NCBI GenBank assembly: GCA_018268545.1
Contig: JAFDWI010000114.1
Coordinates: 1-7,579, forward strand
Source of the DNA: Actinomycetota bacterium
GTDB lineage: Bacteria; Actinomycetota; Acidimicrobiia; Acidimicrobiales; Iamiaceae
Direction: 5' to 3'
DNA: 7,579 bases
Shown here: piece after piece, positions 1-5,597 of the stretch
Position numbering within the stretch: position 1 is the stretch's first letter
How the letters are laid out: every line of letters begins with the position of its first letter
The notes under the pieces: model-generated
Told to the model about the DNA's origin: nothing
Database searches by the model: none
Seen by the model: the letters and a program-made list of their open reading frames with translations, nothing else
Translations under genes and position numbers: made by a program

Positions 1-69
1 GAGCGCGCGGCTCGGCGCGAGCCCGTGGGACTCCAACAGATCGGCGACACGACTTCGGGAGTGGGTCAC
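1..69 (-). CDS. rsmA: 16S rRNA dimethyladenosine transferase RsmA (KsgA), N-terminal 23 codons only
   Basis: The frame opens with GTG at 69-67 and reads VTHSRSRVADLLESHGL then APSRAL before the window ends. It is open to the edge, so the gene is partial at its 3' end. This opening resembles the N-terminus of KsgA/RsmA, where a short helix of the type 'LLxxHGLxPSRALGQNF' precedes the SAM-binding GQNF motif; the GQNF itself lies outside the window. The enzyme dimethylates two adjacent adenosines near the 3' end of 16S rRNA late in 30S assembly. The start lies 37 bp after the tatD stop on the same strand, and tatD - rsmA is a common actinobacterial gene order, which supports the call. The ribosome binding site is weak. 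Only the N-terminus can be seen, so the identification rests on a short motif plus synteny. Confidence 0.8.
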   Translation of the reverse strand, partial: MTHSRSRVADLLESHGLAPSRAL

Positions 70-106
70 CTCACACCGCCGTTTCCCACGAGCGGACCGG
101 TTCGCC

Positions 107-967
107 TCACCCGATCCGGAACACGGATTCGGCGTTGGCCCAAACCGACGCCGCGAGTTCCCGGACCGTTTCGTTGCGCACCTCGGCGACCGCCGCCCCG
201 ACCATCGGAACCCACTCGGGACGGTTCGATTCACCGCGGTAGGGCACCGGTGCCAGAAACGGACTGTCGGTCTCGACGAGCAACCGGTCCGCCGGGCACA
301 GTGCCGCGGCAGCGCGGACCTCCGGTGCGTTCTTGAAGGTGACGATCCCGCTGAAGGACACGTGTGCGCCGAGATCGAGGCAGCGGCGCGCCTCGTCGGG
401 GCCACCGGTGAAACAGTGGATGATCGTCCGATCCGGTACGCCTTCTGCGGCGAAGAGGTCGAAGGTGTCGTCCCATGCTTCGCGGGTGTGCACGACGAGC
501 GCGAGATCGAGTCGTTTCGCCAGGTCGATCTGGGCGGCGAAGGCTTCGCGCTGCGCGGCGCGTGGCGAATGCTCGTAGTGGTAGTCGAGCCCGCATTCGC
601 CGATCGCGACGACCTTCGGGGAAGCGGCAACCGCTTCCAGCGAATCGACGCCGCGACTCGCGTCGTGGGGATGCAGGCCCACGGTCGCCCAGACGTTCTC
701 GTGGACACCGGCGACCGCCGCGCCGCTCCGGGACGACGCGACGTCGGTCCCGATCGTGATGAGCCGCTCGACTCCGTTGGCCCGGGCGGCAGCGATCACC
801 GGTCCCGCTGCGGCGAGCGTGGCGTCGACATCGGCTTCGACGACGCCGGTGTCGATGTCGATGTCAGGGTCGGCCGGATGCGCATCGTCGAGCGACAGGT
901 GGCAGTGCGTGTCGATCCACGGGCCGGCGGCCGCGAGCGCGACGTGGTCGACATCGGCGCGACTCAC
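107..967 (-). CDS. tatD: TatD-family metal-dependent deoxyribonuclease
   Basis: A 286-residue TIM-barrel metallohydrolase of the TatD/YcfH family; characterised members are Mg2+-dependent 3'-5' exonucleases in the cytoplasm. The metal-ligand set is complete: HxH at H21/H23 (DTHCHL), E124 (GECGLDYHY), H160 (VVHTRE), H184 (IIHCFTGG) and D234 (ETDSPFL), followed by the usual PVPYRGESNRP loop. I take GTG at 967-965 as the start. It overlaps the metG TGA as GTGA, which implies translational coupling, and it puts the HxH motif about 20 residues in. The open frame continues further upstream inside metG without homology. An acidic, Asp-rich stretch at residues 27-48 after the HxH motif looks longer than in typical TatD proteins. 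The family is certain; the in vivo substrate is not. Confidence 0.95.
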   Translation of the reverse strand: MSRADVDHVALAAAGPWIDTHCHLSLDDAHPADPDIDIDTGVVEADVDATLAAAGPVIAAARANGVERLITIGTDVASSRSGAAVAGVHENVWATVGLHPHDASRGVDSLEAVAASPKVVAIGECGLDYHYEHSPRAAQREAFAAQIDLAKRLDLALVVHTREAWDDTFDLFAAEGVPDRTIIHCFTGGPDEARRCLDLGAHVSFSGIVTFKNAPEVRAAAALCPADRLLVETDSPFLAPVPYRGESNRPEWVPMVGAAVAEVRNETVRELAASVWANAESVFRIG

Positions 968-2511
968 GGACCGGACGCCTTGATCCTGGGGAACAACGGA
1001 TCGCCTGTGAGGACCGGACGGCCTGGCACGTACGCGCCCCAGATGGTGTCGACGGGGACCCGACGATCGGCGACCGAGCCGTCGCACCCGATCCGCCGCC
1101 AGATCTCCTGGGCGGCGTCGGGCACAGCGGGCGAGGCGAGGACGGCGACGATCCGCAGCACCTCGAGCGCGTCGCCCAGGACGGCATCGACCTCGGCGCC
1201 CGGATCGGCCTTCCACGGTTCGGTCGCCTCCAACAGGGCGTTCGCTTCGCGGATGAGCCGCCAGGTGGCGTCCAACGCGACCGACGGGGTGACCGCCTCC
1301 CATGCGGCCGTGGCCTGGGCGACCACCTCGCCGGCCACGGCGGCCAAGGGCGAATCGGGGCGCGGTGCGGTGCCGATCCCGCCGGACTTCTTGGCGAGCA
1401 CGGTGGCGACACGTGACAGCAGGTTGCCGAGGTTGTTGGCGAGGTCCGCGTTGTAACGGGCGATCATCGACTCTTCGCTGAAGTCCCCGTCGGGCCCGAA
1501 GCTCAGATCGTGCAACAGGTGGTGGCGCACCCCGTCGACCCCGAACTCGTCGACCAGTTCGGCCGGCGTGATCTGGGTGAGCCCCGACTTCGACATCTTC
1601 TCGCCGCCCACCAACAAGAAACCGTGGACGTGGACGTGTGCGGGGGGCGCCTCACCGGCGGCCATCAGCAGCGCCGGCCAGTACACACAGTGGAAACGGA
1701 GGATGTCCTTGCCGATGACGTGATGCACGTTCGGCCACCAGGCATCGAAACGCGTCCGGTCGGTTCCGTACCCGATCGCGGTCGCGTAGTTGATCAGCGC
1801 GTCGTACCAGACGTAGAACACCTGGGACGGGTCCCACGGGATCGGGACACCCCAGTCGATCGACGACCGTGAGATCGAGATGTCACGCAACCCCTGGCGG
1901 ATCAGGCCGAGCGTCTCGTTGCGTTTGCCCTCGGGTTGGACGGCTTCGGGATGATCCCGGTAGTGCTCGGCGAGCGGTTCGGCGAACTCGGAGAGCCGGA
2001 AGAACCAGTTGCGTTCGCTGAACGATTCGACCGGGCGGTGGTGGATCGGGCACAGACCCAGCCCGTCGGCATCGGGATTCTCGTCGAGCTCGTCCGCGGT
2101 GTAGTACTCCTCACACGCGACGCAGTACAGCCCCGAGTAGTCGTCGGCGTAGATGTACCCACGGTCGTACACCTTCTGCAACAGCGCCTGCACGGCCGCG
2201 TGGTGACGCGCCTCGGAGGTCCGGATGAAGTCGTCGTTCGAGACGTCCAGCAGCCGCCATGCGTCCGCGAAGTGAGCGGCGTGCACGTCGGCCTGTTGCT
2301 GGGGTGTGCGGCCCGCAGCGTCGGCGGAACGTTGCACCTTGAGCCCGTGTTCGTCGGTCCCGGTCAGGAAGAACACATCGTCGCCGAGCAGACGATGCCA
2401 GCGGGCCAGGGCATCGGCGGTGACCGTGGCGTACGCGTGGCCCGCGTGCGGGGCGTCGTTCACGTAGTAGATCGGGGTGGTGACGTAGAAGCGTCCGGGC
2501 TGCTCGGGCAC
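964..2511 (-). CDS. metG: Methionyl-tRNA synthetase (MetRS)
   Basis: A 515-residue class I synthetase that charges tRNA-Met, including initiator tRNA, with methionine using ATP. The HIGH-type signature is HAGH at residues 22-25 inside TTPIYYVNDAPHAGHAY, and the second ATP motif KMSKS is at 305-309. A single zinc knuckle (C130, C133, C154, H157) sits in the connective-peptide insertion, and GTDEHG is at 51-56. The all-helical anticodon-binding region occupies roughly the last 130 residues. There is no C-terminal EMAP/Trbp111-like tRNA-binding domain, so this is the short form. The start is GTG at 2511-2509; it gives the standard N-terminus and has a TANNNT box six bases upstream (listed separately). 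The stop overlaps the tatD start by four bases, so metG and tatD are probably co-transcribed. Confidence 0.98.
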   Translation of the reverse strand: MPEQPGRFYVTTPIYYVNDAPHAGHAYATVTADALARWHRLLGDDVFFLTGTDEHGLKVQRSADAAGRTPQQQADVHAAHFADAWRLLDVSNDDFIRTSEARHHAAVQALLQKVYDRGYIYADDYSGLYCVACEEYYTADELDENPDADGLGLCPIHHRPVESFSERNWFFRLSEFAEPLAEHYRDHPEAVQPEGKRNETLGLIRQGLRDISISRSSIDWGVPIPWDPSQVFYVWYDALINYATAIGYGTDRTRFDAWWPNVHHVIGKDILRFHCVYWPALLMAAGEAPPAHVHVHGFLLVGGEKMSKSGLTQITPAELVDEFGVDGVRHHLLHDLSFGPDGDFSEESMIARYNADLANNLGNLLSRVATVLAKKSGGIGTAPRPDSPLAAVAGEVVAQATAAWEAVTPSVALDATWRLIREANALLEATEPWKADPGAEVDAVLGDALEVLRIVAVLASPAVPDAAQEIWRRIGCDGSVADRRVPVDTIWGAYVPGRPVLTGDPLFPRIKASGP

Positions 2512-2517
2512 GCCGCA

Positions 2518-2523
2518 ACCCTA
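2518..2523 (-). promoter_or_regulatory. Candidate -10 box of a leaderless metG promoter (TAGGGT)
   Basis: On the minus strand TAGGGT is followed by six bases (TGCGGC) and then the metG GTG. In actinobacteria a TANNNT -10 element placed this way puts the transcription start on the first base of the start codon, giving a leaderless mRNA. No clear -35 hexamer is visible, which is common for such promoters. The same AGGG could act as a poor Shine-Dalgarno sequence if transcription started further upstream. The call is supported by the identical spacing at two other genes in the window. Confidence 0.4.
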
Positions 2524-2541
2524 TCGGCGCGGCACGACCGG

Positions 2542-2575
2542 GCTGATGGTGGGCCCCGGCACGAGGCCGGTCAGC
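2542..2575. repeat. Bulged inverted repeat in the metG upstream region
   Basis: Two stems abut on one side. An inner 5-bp stem CCGGC/GCCGG (2556-2560 with 2566-2570, loop ACGAG) is directly followed on the right by TCAGC (2571-2575), which pairs with GCTGA (2542-2546) across a nine-base bulge. It lies 84 nt after the stop of the acidic protein in transcription order and has no T-tract. It could be a weak terminator, an operator or chance in GC-rich sequence. Nothing else is evident in the 147-bp gap at 2512-2658. Confidence 0.25.
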
Positions 2576-2658
2576 GGATCATTCGACGCGTCTCGGGCCG
2601 GTCGAAGGACGCCCCGGGCGGACCAGGTCGGCCGCGCCGTCGGATCGGCGACGTTGGG

Positions 2659-3243
2659 TCAGTGACCCTCGGGGGCGTCGCTGCGGCCCGATCGACCCTG
2701 GAGCCACGGACGGAGCAACGCGACGCTGTGGTCGGGGTCCTTGCCCAGTCGAACCTCGATCGGGTCGAGGTCATCGTCGGTGCGGTCGTCGACCTCGATC
2801 TCGATCGGGATGGCTTCCTTGGGGCGCAGCACCTGCTGCAATCCGATCCCGAGACCCGACAGGCTCGCACCGAGCATCGTGGTGGTCCCCCACCGCTGCA
2901 CCTTGGTCCCGAAGGCCTCGGTGCCTTCGTCGTCGTCGGCCTCGACCCCGCGGGATCCGTCGTGGGGCCCGTCGTCGTCGACGTGCGCGACGACCTGGGC
3001 GTCGGTCAGCCACCGCTCGTCGTCCCACTCGGCCGCCGCCGCACGGGCATCCTGGATCTGTCGTGCGGTTTCGATGTCGATCACGTCCTCCGCGGCACCG
3101 GCCCCGACGTCCGAATCGCCGGCGATCCGGTCGCGGTCGTCGTCGCGGTCGTCGTCCCAGTCCCAGATGTCGGCACCAGGTACGACCGATCCCTGAGGAA
3201 GCGCCGCGTCGCTGTGCGCGCGGTGGGGATCATCGGCGTTCAC
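2659..3243 (-). CDS. Uncharacterised strongly acidic protein between rsmI and metG
   Basis: A 194-residue reading frame that I do not recognise. The N-terminal half is low-complexity and Asp-rich: residues 26-40 read DIWDWDDDRDDDRDR, and further acidic runs occur at 75-78, 89-91 and 102-106. This half is likely disordered. A moderately hydrophobic stretch at 119-139 (TTTMLGASLSGLGIGLQQVL) is too short and polar to call a membrane helix with confidence. A tail rich in I/E/V and D (143-168, PIEIEVDD, PIEVRLG) ends in a SVALLRPWL patch at 173-181, which looks like a small folded or partner-binding segment. The start is GTG at 3243-3241, six bases after a TAGGGT box and with AGGGTGAG upstream. 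GC-biased third positions and its fixed place between two housekeeping genes support a real gene. No signal peptide or catalytic motif is visible. Confidence 0.72.
   Translation of the reverse strand: MNADDPHRAHSDAALPQGSVVPGADIWDWDDDRDDDRDRIAGDSDVGAGAAEDVIDIETARQIQDARAAAAEWDDERWLTDAQVVAHVDDDGPHDGSRGVEADDDEGTEAFGTKVQRWGTTTMLGASLSGLGIGLQQVLRPKEAIPIEIEVDDRTDDDLDPIEVRLGKDPDHSVALLRPWLQGRSGRSDAPEGH
3133..3156. repeat. Perfect 12-bp tandem duplication inside the acidic protein gene
   Basis: The 12-base unit gcggtcgtcgtc occurs twice without a mismatch (3133-3144 and 3145-3156). It encodes the doubled DDDR segment in the acidic N-terminus. Because it is a multiple of three, copy-number change would lengthen or shorten the acidic run without breaking the frame. 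Confidence 0.9.
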
Positions 3244-3249
3244 CTGCTC

Positions 3250-3255
3250 ACCCTA
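3250..3255 (-). promoter_or_regulatory. Candidate -10 box of a leaderless promoter for the acidic protein (TAGGGT)
   Basis: On the minus strand TAGGGT is followed by six bases (GAGCAG) and the GTG start at 3243. The hexamer and spacing are identical to those at metG. No good -35 element is visible 16-18 bp upstream. The overlapping AGGGTGAG could instead serve as a Shine-Dalgarno sequence, so either a leaderless or a leadered reading is possible for this gene taken alone. Confidence 0.4.
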
Positions 3256-3288
3256 CCGCCCCGCTTCCCCACCAAATCTCGAATGTCG

Positions 3289-3324
3289 GGGCGCAAAGTG
3301 CGCCCAGCGCACTCGAGCGCGCTG
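3289..3324. repeat. Three overlapping, mutually exclusive inverted repeats downstream of rsmI
   Basis: The 113-bp gap between rsmI and the acidic gene holds three overlapping dyads. GGGCGC/GCGCCC pairs 3289-3294 with 3300-3305 (loop 5). AGTGCGC/GCGCACT pairs 3297-3303 with 3307-3313 (loop 3). The 20-base palindrome 3305-3324 is centred on CTCGAG with a single mismatched pair. Neighbouring stems share bases, so they cannot all form at once. In the transcribed direction the middle stem is followed by only TTT, so it is at best a weak rsmI terminator. An alternative-fold leader is possible if transcription reads through from rsmI. Confidence 0.45.
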
Positions 3325-3356
3325 CATTCGGCAAGCAAGACGACAAAAGCTTCATG

Positions 3357-4205
3357 TCACGATCGTTCGGTCGCGAGCGCGTACACCCGCCGATGGGCCG
3401 CCCCGAGGTTCGCCGCAACCGTGTCGACGGCGTCGCGGGTCGTCGCCCCGGCGTCACGCTCGATCGACAGCGCGCGTCGGATGTCGTCGTCGGTCGCCTC
3501 ACTCGGCGCTTCGGCCCCGGCGATGACCAGCACGTACTCGCCACGAGGGTCGCGCTCGGCGACCAACGTGCACGCATCGGCCAGCGACCCCCGCCAATGC
3601 TCCTCGTGGAGCTTGGTCAACTCGCGCAAGATCGCCACACGCCGCGTAGCTCCACATGCCACACGCAGGTCTCCGAGGGTACGCGCCAGGCGGTGCGGCG
3701 CCTCGTAGAGGACCGTCGTACGCGGCTCCACGGCAAGTGCCCGGATCCGTGCGGCACGTTCGGACCCCCGCCGAGGAAGGAAACCCTCGAAACAGAACCG
3801 CCCCGAGGGCAGCCCGCTCGACGCGATGGCCGTGTCGAGCGCCGACGGCCCGGGGACGACCTCGACGGGCAGCGTCGCCTCGAGCACGGCCTCGACCACC
3901 GCGCCGCCCGGATCCGAGATGACGGGCATGCCGGCGTCGGACACGAACGCGACACGTTCGCCCGCTGTGATCCGGTCGACGATGTCGGCGCACACCAGCC
4001 GTTCGGTGTGCTCGTTCGCCACGATCAGCTTCGGTGCGGTGACTCCGAAATGTGCGAGCAATCGGCCGGTGCGCCGGGTGTCTTCACATGCGATCGTGTC
4101 GGCGCTGGACAACGCCTCGATCGCGCGTGGCGTCATGTCACCCAGGTTGCCGATCGGGGTTCCCACGATGACCAATGCGCCCAGGGGGGATCGTTCGATC
4201 ACCAT
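3357..4205 (-). CDS. rsmI: 16S rRNA (cytidine1402-2'-O)-methyltransferase RsmI
   Basis: A 282-residue SAM-dependent methyltransferase of the tetrapyrrole-methylase fold that 2'-O-methylates C1402 in the P-site region of 16S rRNA. Diagnostic blocks appear in order: LVIVGTPIGNLGDMTPRA (residues 11-28), the ACEDTRRTGRLL block, VANEHTE, FVSDAGMPVISDPG, VEVVPGPSAL, FEGFLPRRG, VLYEAPHRLA and LRELTKLHEEHWRG. The length matches the family (E. coli about 286). The start ATG at 4205-4203 is immediately followed by GTG, and either could initiate. The only purine-rich upstream sequence, GGTGG, touches the ATG, so the ribosome binding site is poor. A 16-base palindrome lies seven bases upstream. The gene starts 31 bp after the DUF192 stop. 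The identification is firm. Confidence 0.97.
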   Translation of the reverse strand: MVIERSPLGALVIVGTPIGNLGDMTPRAIEALSSADTIACEDTRRTGRLLAHFGVTAPKLIVANEHTERLVCADIVDRITAGERVAFVSDAGMPVISDPGGAVVEAVLEATLPVEVVPGPSALDTAIASSGLPSGRFCFEGFLPRRGSERAARIRALAVEPRTTVLYEAPHRLARTLGDLRVACGATRRVAILRELTKLHEEHWRGSLADACTLVAERDPRGEYVLVIAGAEAPSEATDDDIRRALSIERDAGATTRDAVDTVAANLGAAHRRVYALATERS

Positions 4206-4212
4206 CCACCGA

Positions 4213-4228
4213 GTCTGGCGCGCCAGAC
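4213..4228. promoter_or_regulatory. Perfect 16-bp palindrome just upstream of the rsmI start
   Basis: GTCTGGCGCGCCAGAC is a perfect dyad in the 31-bp gap between the DUF192 stop and rsmI. As RNA it gives a GTCTGG/CCAGAC stem with a CGCG loop ending seven bases before the ATG, where it would crowd the ribosome. As DNA it is a plausible operator. It has no T-tract, so it is not an obvious terminator. The function is unknown. Confidence 0.5.
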
Positions 4229-4236
4229 CCGGGGCG

Positions 4237-4635
4237 TCAGCACCTGACGAGGTAGGTGCCCTGGTCGCCTCCGACCGGCAGGCACGCGACGTGGTCGCCG
4301 ACACCGATGCCGAGACGATCGAACGCGCCGGCTTCGGCTTCGAGCACCGAGTGCGCCCCACAAACCCATGCGCTCATCCGGTTCGGCGCGACGCGGGCAG
4401 TACGCAGCACTCGCCCGGAGCGATCGCACCACGCCACATCGATCGCAAATCGCATGCCGAAGGTGTGGACCTGTCGGGCGGGCTGCAGCACCATGACCTT
4501 TCGATACGAGTCGCGGCCCAACAGCCCGGTCCTGCGTGCGGCAGCGGTTGCGGCCACATCGACAGGAGCGAGCGGCTCGATGGTGCAGGTGGGCGGATCG
4601 ATGACAGCGGGAGATGTGTGGTCCATGGTTGTCAT
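4237..4635 (-). CDS. DUF192 domain protein
   Basis: A 132-residue protein matching the DUF192 family. It has the ARRTGLLGRDSY segment near the start of the domain, VHTFGMRFAIDVAWCDRSG in place of the family's typical FWMKNT-type core strand, then TARVAPNRMS and a C-terminal LEAEAGAFDRLGIGVGDHV that matches the family's 'LELPAG...IxxGD' ending. DUF192 proteins are small beta-rich proteins, often secreted in other bacteria. No signal peptide is seen here, so this copy is probably cytoplasmic. The biochemical role of the family is not established. ATG at 4635 is preferred (GGCGGG just upstream); a TTG 24 bases further up and an ATG at 4626 are alternatives. It is 31 bp before rsmI and marks the border between the housekeeping block and the TA island. 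Confidence 0.85.
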   Translation of the reverse strand: MTTMDHTSPAVIDPPTCTIEPLAPVDVAATAAARRTGLLGRDSYRKVMVLQPARQVHTFGMRFAIDVAWCDRSGRVLRTARVAPNRMSAWVCGAHSVLEAEAGAFDRLGIGVGDHVACLPVGGDQGTYLVRC

Positions 4636-4729
4636 GTGCCCGCCGGAACGCCACCTCAAACCTCAGGGTTCTGAATACGAGCTGCTGCGCTCGGCCCGGT
4701 CGGCCGAGGTGAGCACGGCGGCGCGCCCG

Positions 4730-5149
4730 TCAGCCGGCCCAAGGATCAACAACCGGCACGCCCATCGGTTCGAAATCCGCCACATTGCGGGTCGCAACGG
4801 TGAGGCCATGAACGACCGCTGTGGCGGCGATGAGGGCGTCACGTTCGAGTCGCGGATCGGGCACATGCAGGCGCGCGGTGTAGAGCGCGACCTTCCGATC
4901 GACGTCGAACGTTCGATCCTCGAAGTCACCCAACACGACTTCGTTGAACCATCGACGAAGGATGCGCCCAGTCGTCATGTCACGTCGTTCGACGAGGAGC
5001 AGTCCCAACTCCAGTTCGAACACCGTGACCACGCTCAAGAACTGGTCTGATGCATCGAGCGACCCGCCCCATGCCACGACCCTGGGGTCGATTCGCTCGG
5101 GCGCCTTGCGAAGTTCGCTGATGATGTTGGTGTCGAGCAGGTAGCTCAA
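4730..5149 (-). CDS. vapC: VapC toxin, FitB-type PIN-domain ribonuclease
   Basis: A 139-residue PIN-domain endoribonuclease, the toxic half of a type II TA pair; family members cut tRNA or rRNA in a Mg2+-dependent way. The acidic active-site residues are present: D6 in LLDTNIISELRK, E45 in TVFELELG, D104 in RDALIAATA, and the TRNVADF motif carrying N122/D125. The N-terminus and TRNVADF are typical of the FitB-like subgroup. The start is TTG at 5149-5147, which overlaps the antitoxin TGA as TTGA, so translation is coupled to the antitoxin. The PIN domain begins two residues later and leaves no room for a later start. The length is normal and no lesion is seen, so the toxin should be active. 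Confidence 0.95.
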   Translation of the reverse strand: MSYLLDTNIISELRKAPERIDPRVVAWGGSLDASDQFLSVVTVFELELGLLLVERRDMTTGRILRRWFNEVVLGDFEDRTFDVDRKVALYTARLHVPDPRLERDALIAATAVVHGLTVATRNVADFEPMGVPVVDPWAG

Positions 5150-5385
5150 AACTCGCCGGCACGAGGAAGACCGCGCAGCACCACCGGCTCGAACTCGACA
5201 TCTTCGCTCATCTGGAGTCGTTCAAGAAGCGAAACCCCGCGCTCGATCCGGTCTCGGTAGTCCTGAATCGACAGCAGGACGAATGCCGGCTCGCCGCGGT
5301 CGGTGATGGTCACCGGACCCTGCTTCGCAGCACGTTTGGCGGCGCTGACATCTCGATTGAACTCCCGCGCCGTAATCGTCGTCAT
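5146..5385 (-). CDS. Phd/YefM-family antitoxin (VapB role) of the vapC pair
   Basis: A 79-residue antitoxin whose N-terminal DNA-binding domain has the Phd/YefM pattern: MTTITAREFNRDVSAAKRAA (1-20) followed by GPVTITDRGEPAFVLLSIQDY (23-43). The C-terminal tail from about residue 46 (RIERGVSLLERLQMSEDVEF) would wrap around and block the VapC active site. The start ATG at 5385-5383 has a strong GGAGGT ribosome binding site seven bases upstream. The frame stays open above this but without homology. The stop overlaps the vapC TTG by four bases. The dimeric antitoxin probably represses its own promoter; a dyad lies at the predicted transcription start. It sits immediately downstream of a broken abrB-vapC module. 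Confidence 0.93.
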   Translation of the reverse strand: MTTITAREFNRDVSAAKRAAKQGPVTITDRGEPAFVLLSIQDYRDRIERGVSLLERLQMSEDVEFEPVVLRGLPRAGEF

Positions 5386-5404
5386 CACATCGACCTCCAA
5401 CGGC

Positions 5405-5424
5405 AGGTACGCACCTACATTATC
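5405..5424 (-). promoter_or_regulatory. Candidate promoter and operator of the phd-vapC pair
   Basis: On the minus strand GATAAT (5424-5419) is a good -10 hexamer about 33 bp before the antitoxin ATG. Twelve bases AGGTGCGTACCT (5416-5405) form a dyad with one mismatched pair right where transcription would begin. Phd-type antitoxins bind short dyads at this position, so an autoregulatory operator is a reasonable reading. The -35 element is not clear. Confidence 0.4.
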
Positions 5425-5495
5425 GCGCTGTGCCTGCTCACAAGGCGCCACGGCCCCATCGGCTGCCGAGGCCACACCCGCAATTCCTGCGTGCG

Positions 5496-5597
5496 CTAGC
5501 TCCCGATCAACGCCACGCGCGCGTGCGCCTCGTGGGACGCCACCAGCAGGGGGATCGCGACGCTCGTGTCGACTGCCCGCCTGGGCGTGTCGCTCAA
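5496..5597 (-). pseudogene. Truncated N-terminus of a second VapC (PIN-domain) toxin
   Basis: A TTG at 5597-5595 overlaps the stop of the abrB remnant as TTGA and opens a frame of 33 codons that ends at TAG 5498-5496. It reads LSDTPRRAVDTSVAIPLLVA and then SHEAHARVALIGS. The AVDTSVAIPLLVASHEAH block is a characteristic PIN-toxin N-terminus carrying the first catalytic Asp (codon 10). After about codon 27 the resemblance stops and the remaining three quarters of the domain, including the other acidic residues, are absent. The fragment cannot be a working nuclease. Its position directly after an AbrB-type antitoxin is the normal antitoxin-toxin order, so this looks like the remnant toxin of that pair. 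The 110 bp to its left hold the promoter region of the phd-vapC module. Confidence 0.72.

Noticed and set aside
362..1456. A 364-codon + strand frame opposite tatD and metG
   Set aside because: It is antisense to two proteins with complete catalytic motifs and has no recognisable domain or ribosome binding site, so it is a reading-frame shadow.
2512..2658. T-box or other tRNA-sensing riboswitch upstream of metG
   Set aside because: The gap is only 147 bp, shows no T-box consensus or antiterminator with a T-tract, and contains only one weak bulged dyad.
3297..3313. Rho-independent terminator after rsmI
   Set aside because: The stem is good (7 bp) but in the transcribed direction only three T residues follow, so a terminator call is not justified.
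1936..3708. A 590-codon open frame on the + strand across metG, the acidic gene and rsmI
   Set aside because: It lies opposite three supported genes. Its translation is low-complexity and shows no domain. Long antisense frames are expected in GC-rich DNA when the real genes have G/C at third positions.
4663..4729. Possible C-terminal PIN-toxin remnant (minus-strand reading RAAVLTSADRAERSSSY) left of the intact vapC, which would pair with the stub at 5496-5597
   Set aside because: The resemblance to a 'LLTxDxRA' PIN ending is slight, about 80 middle residues would be missing, and no target duplication is visible. It may be chance.
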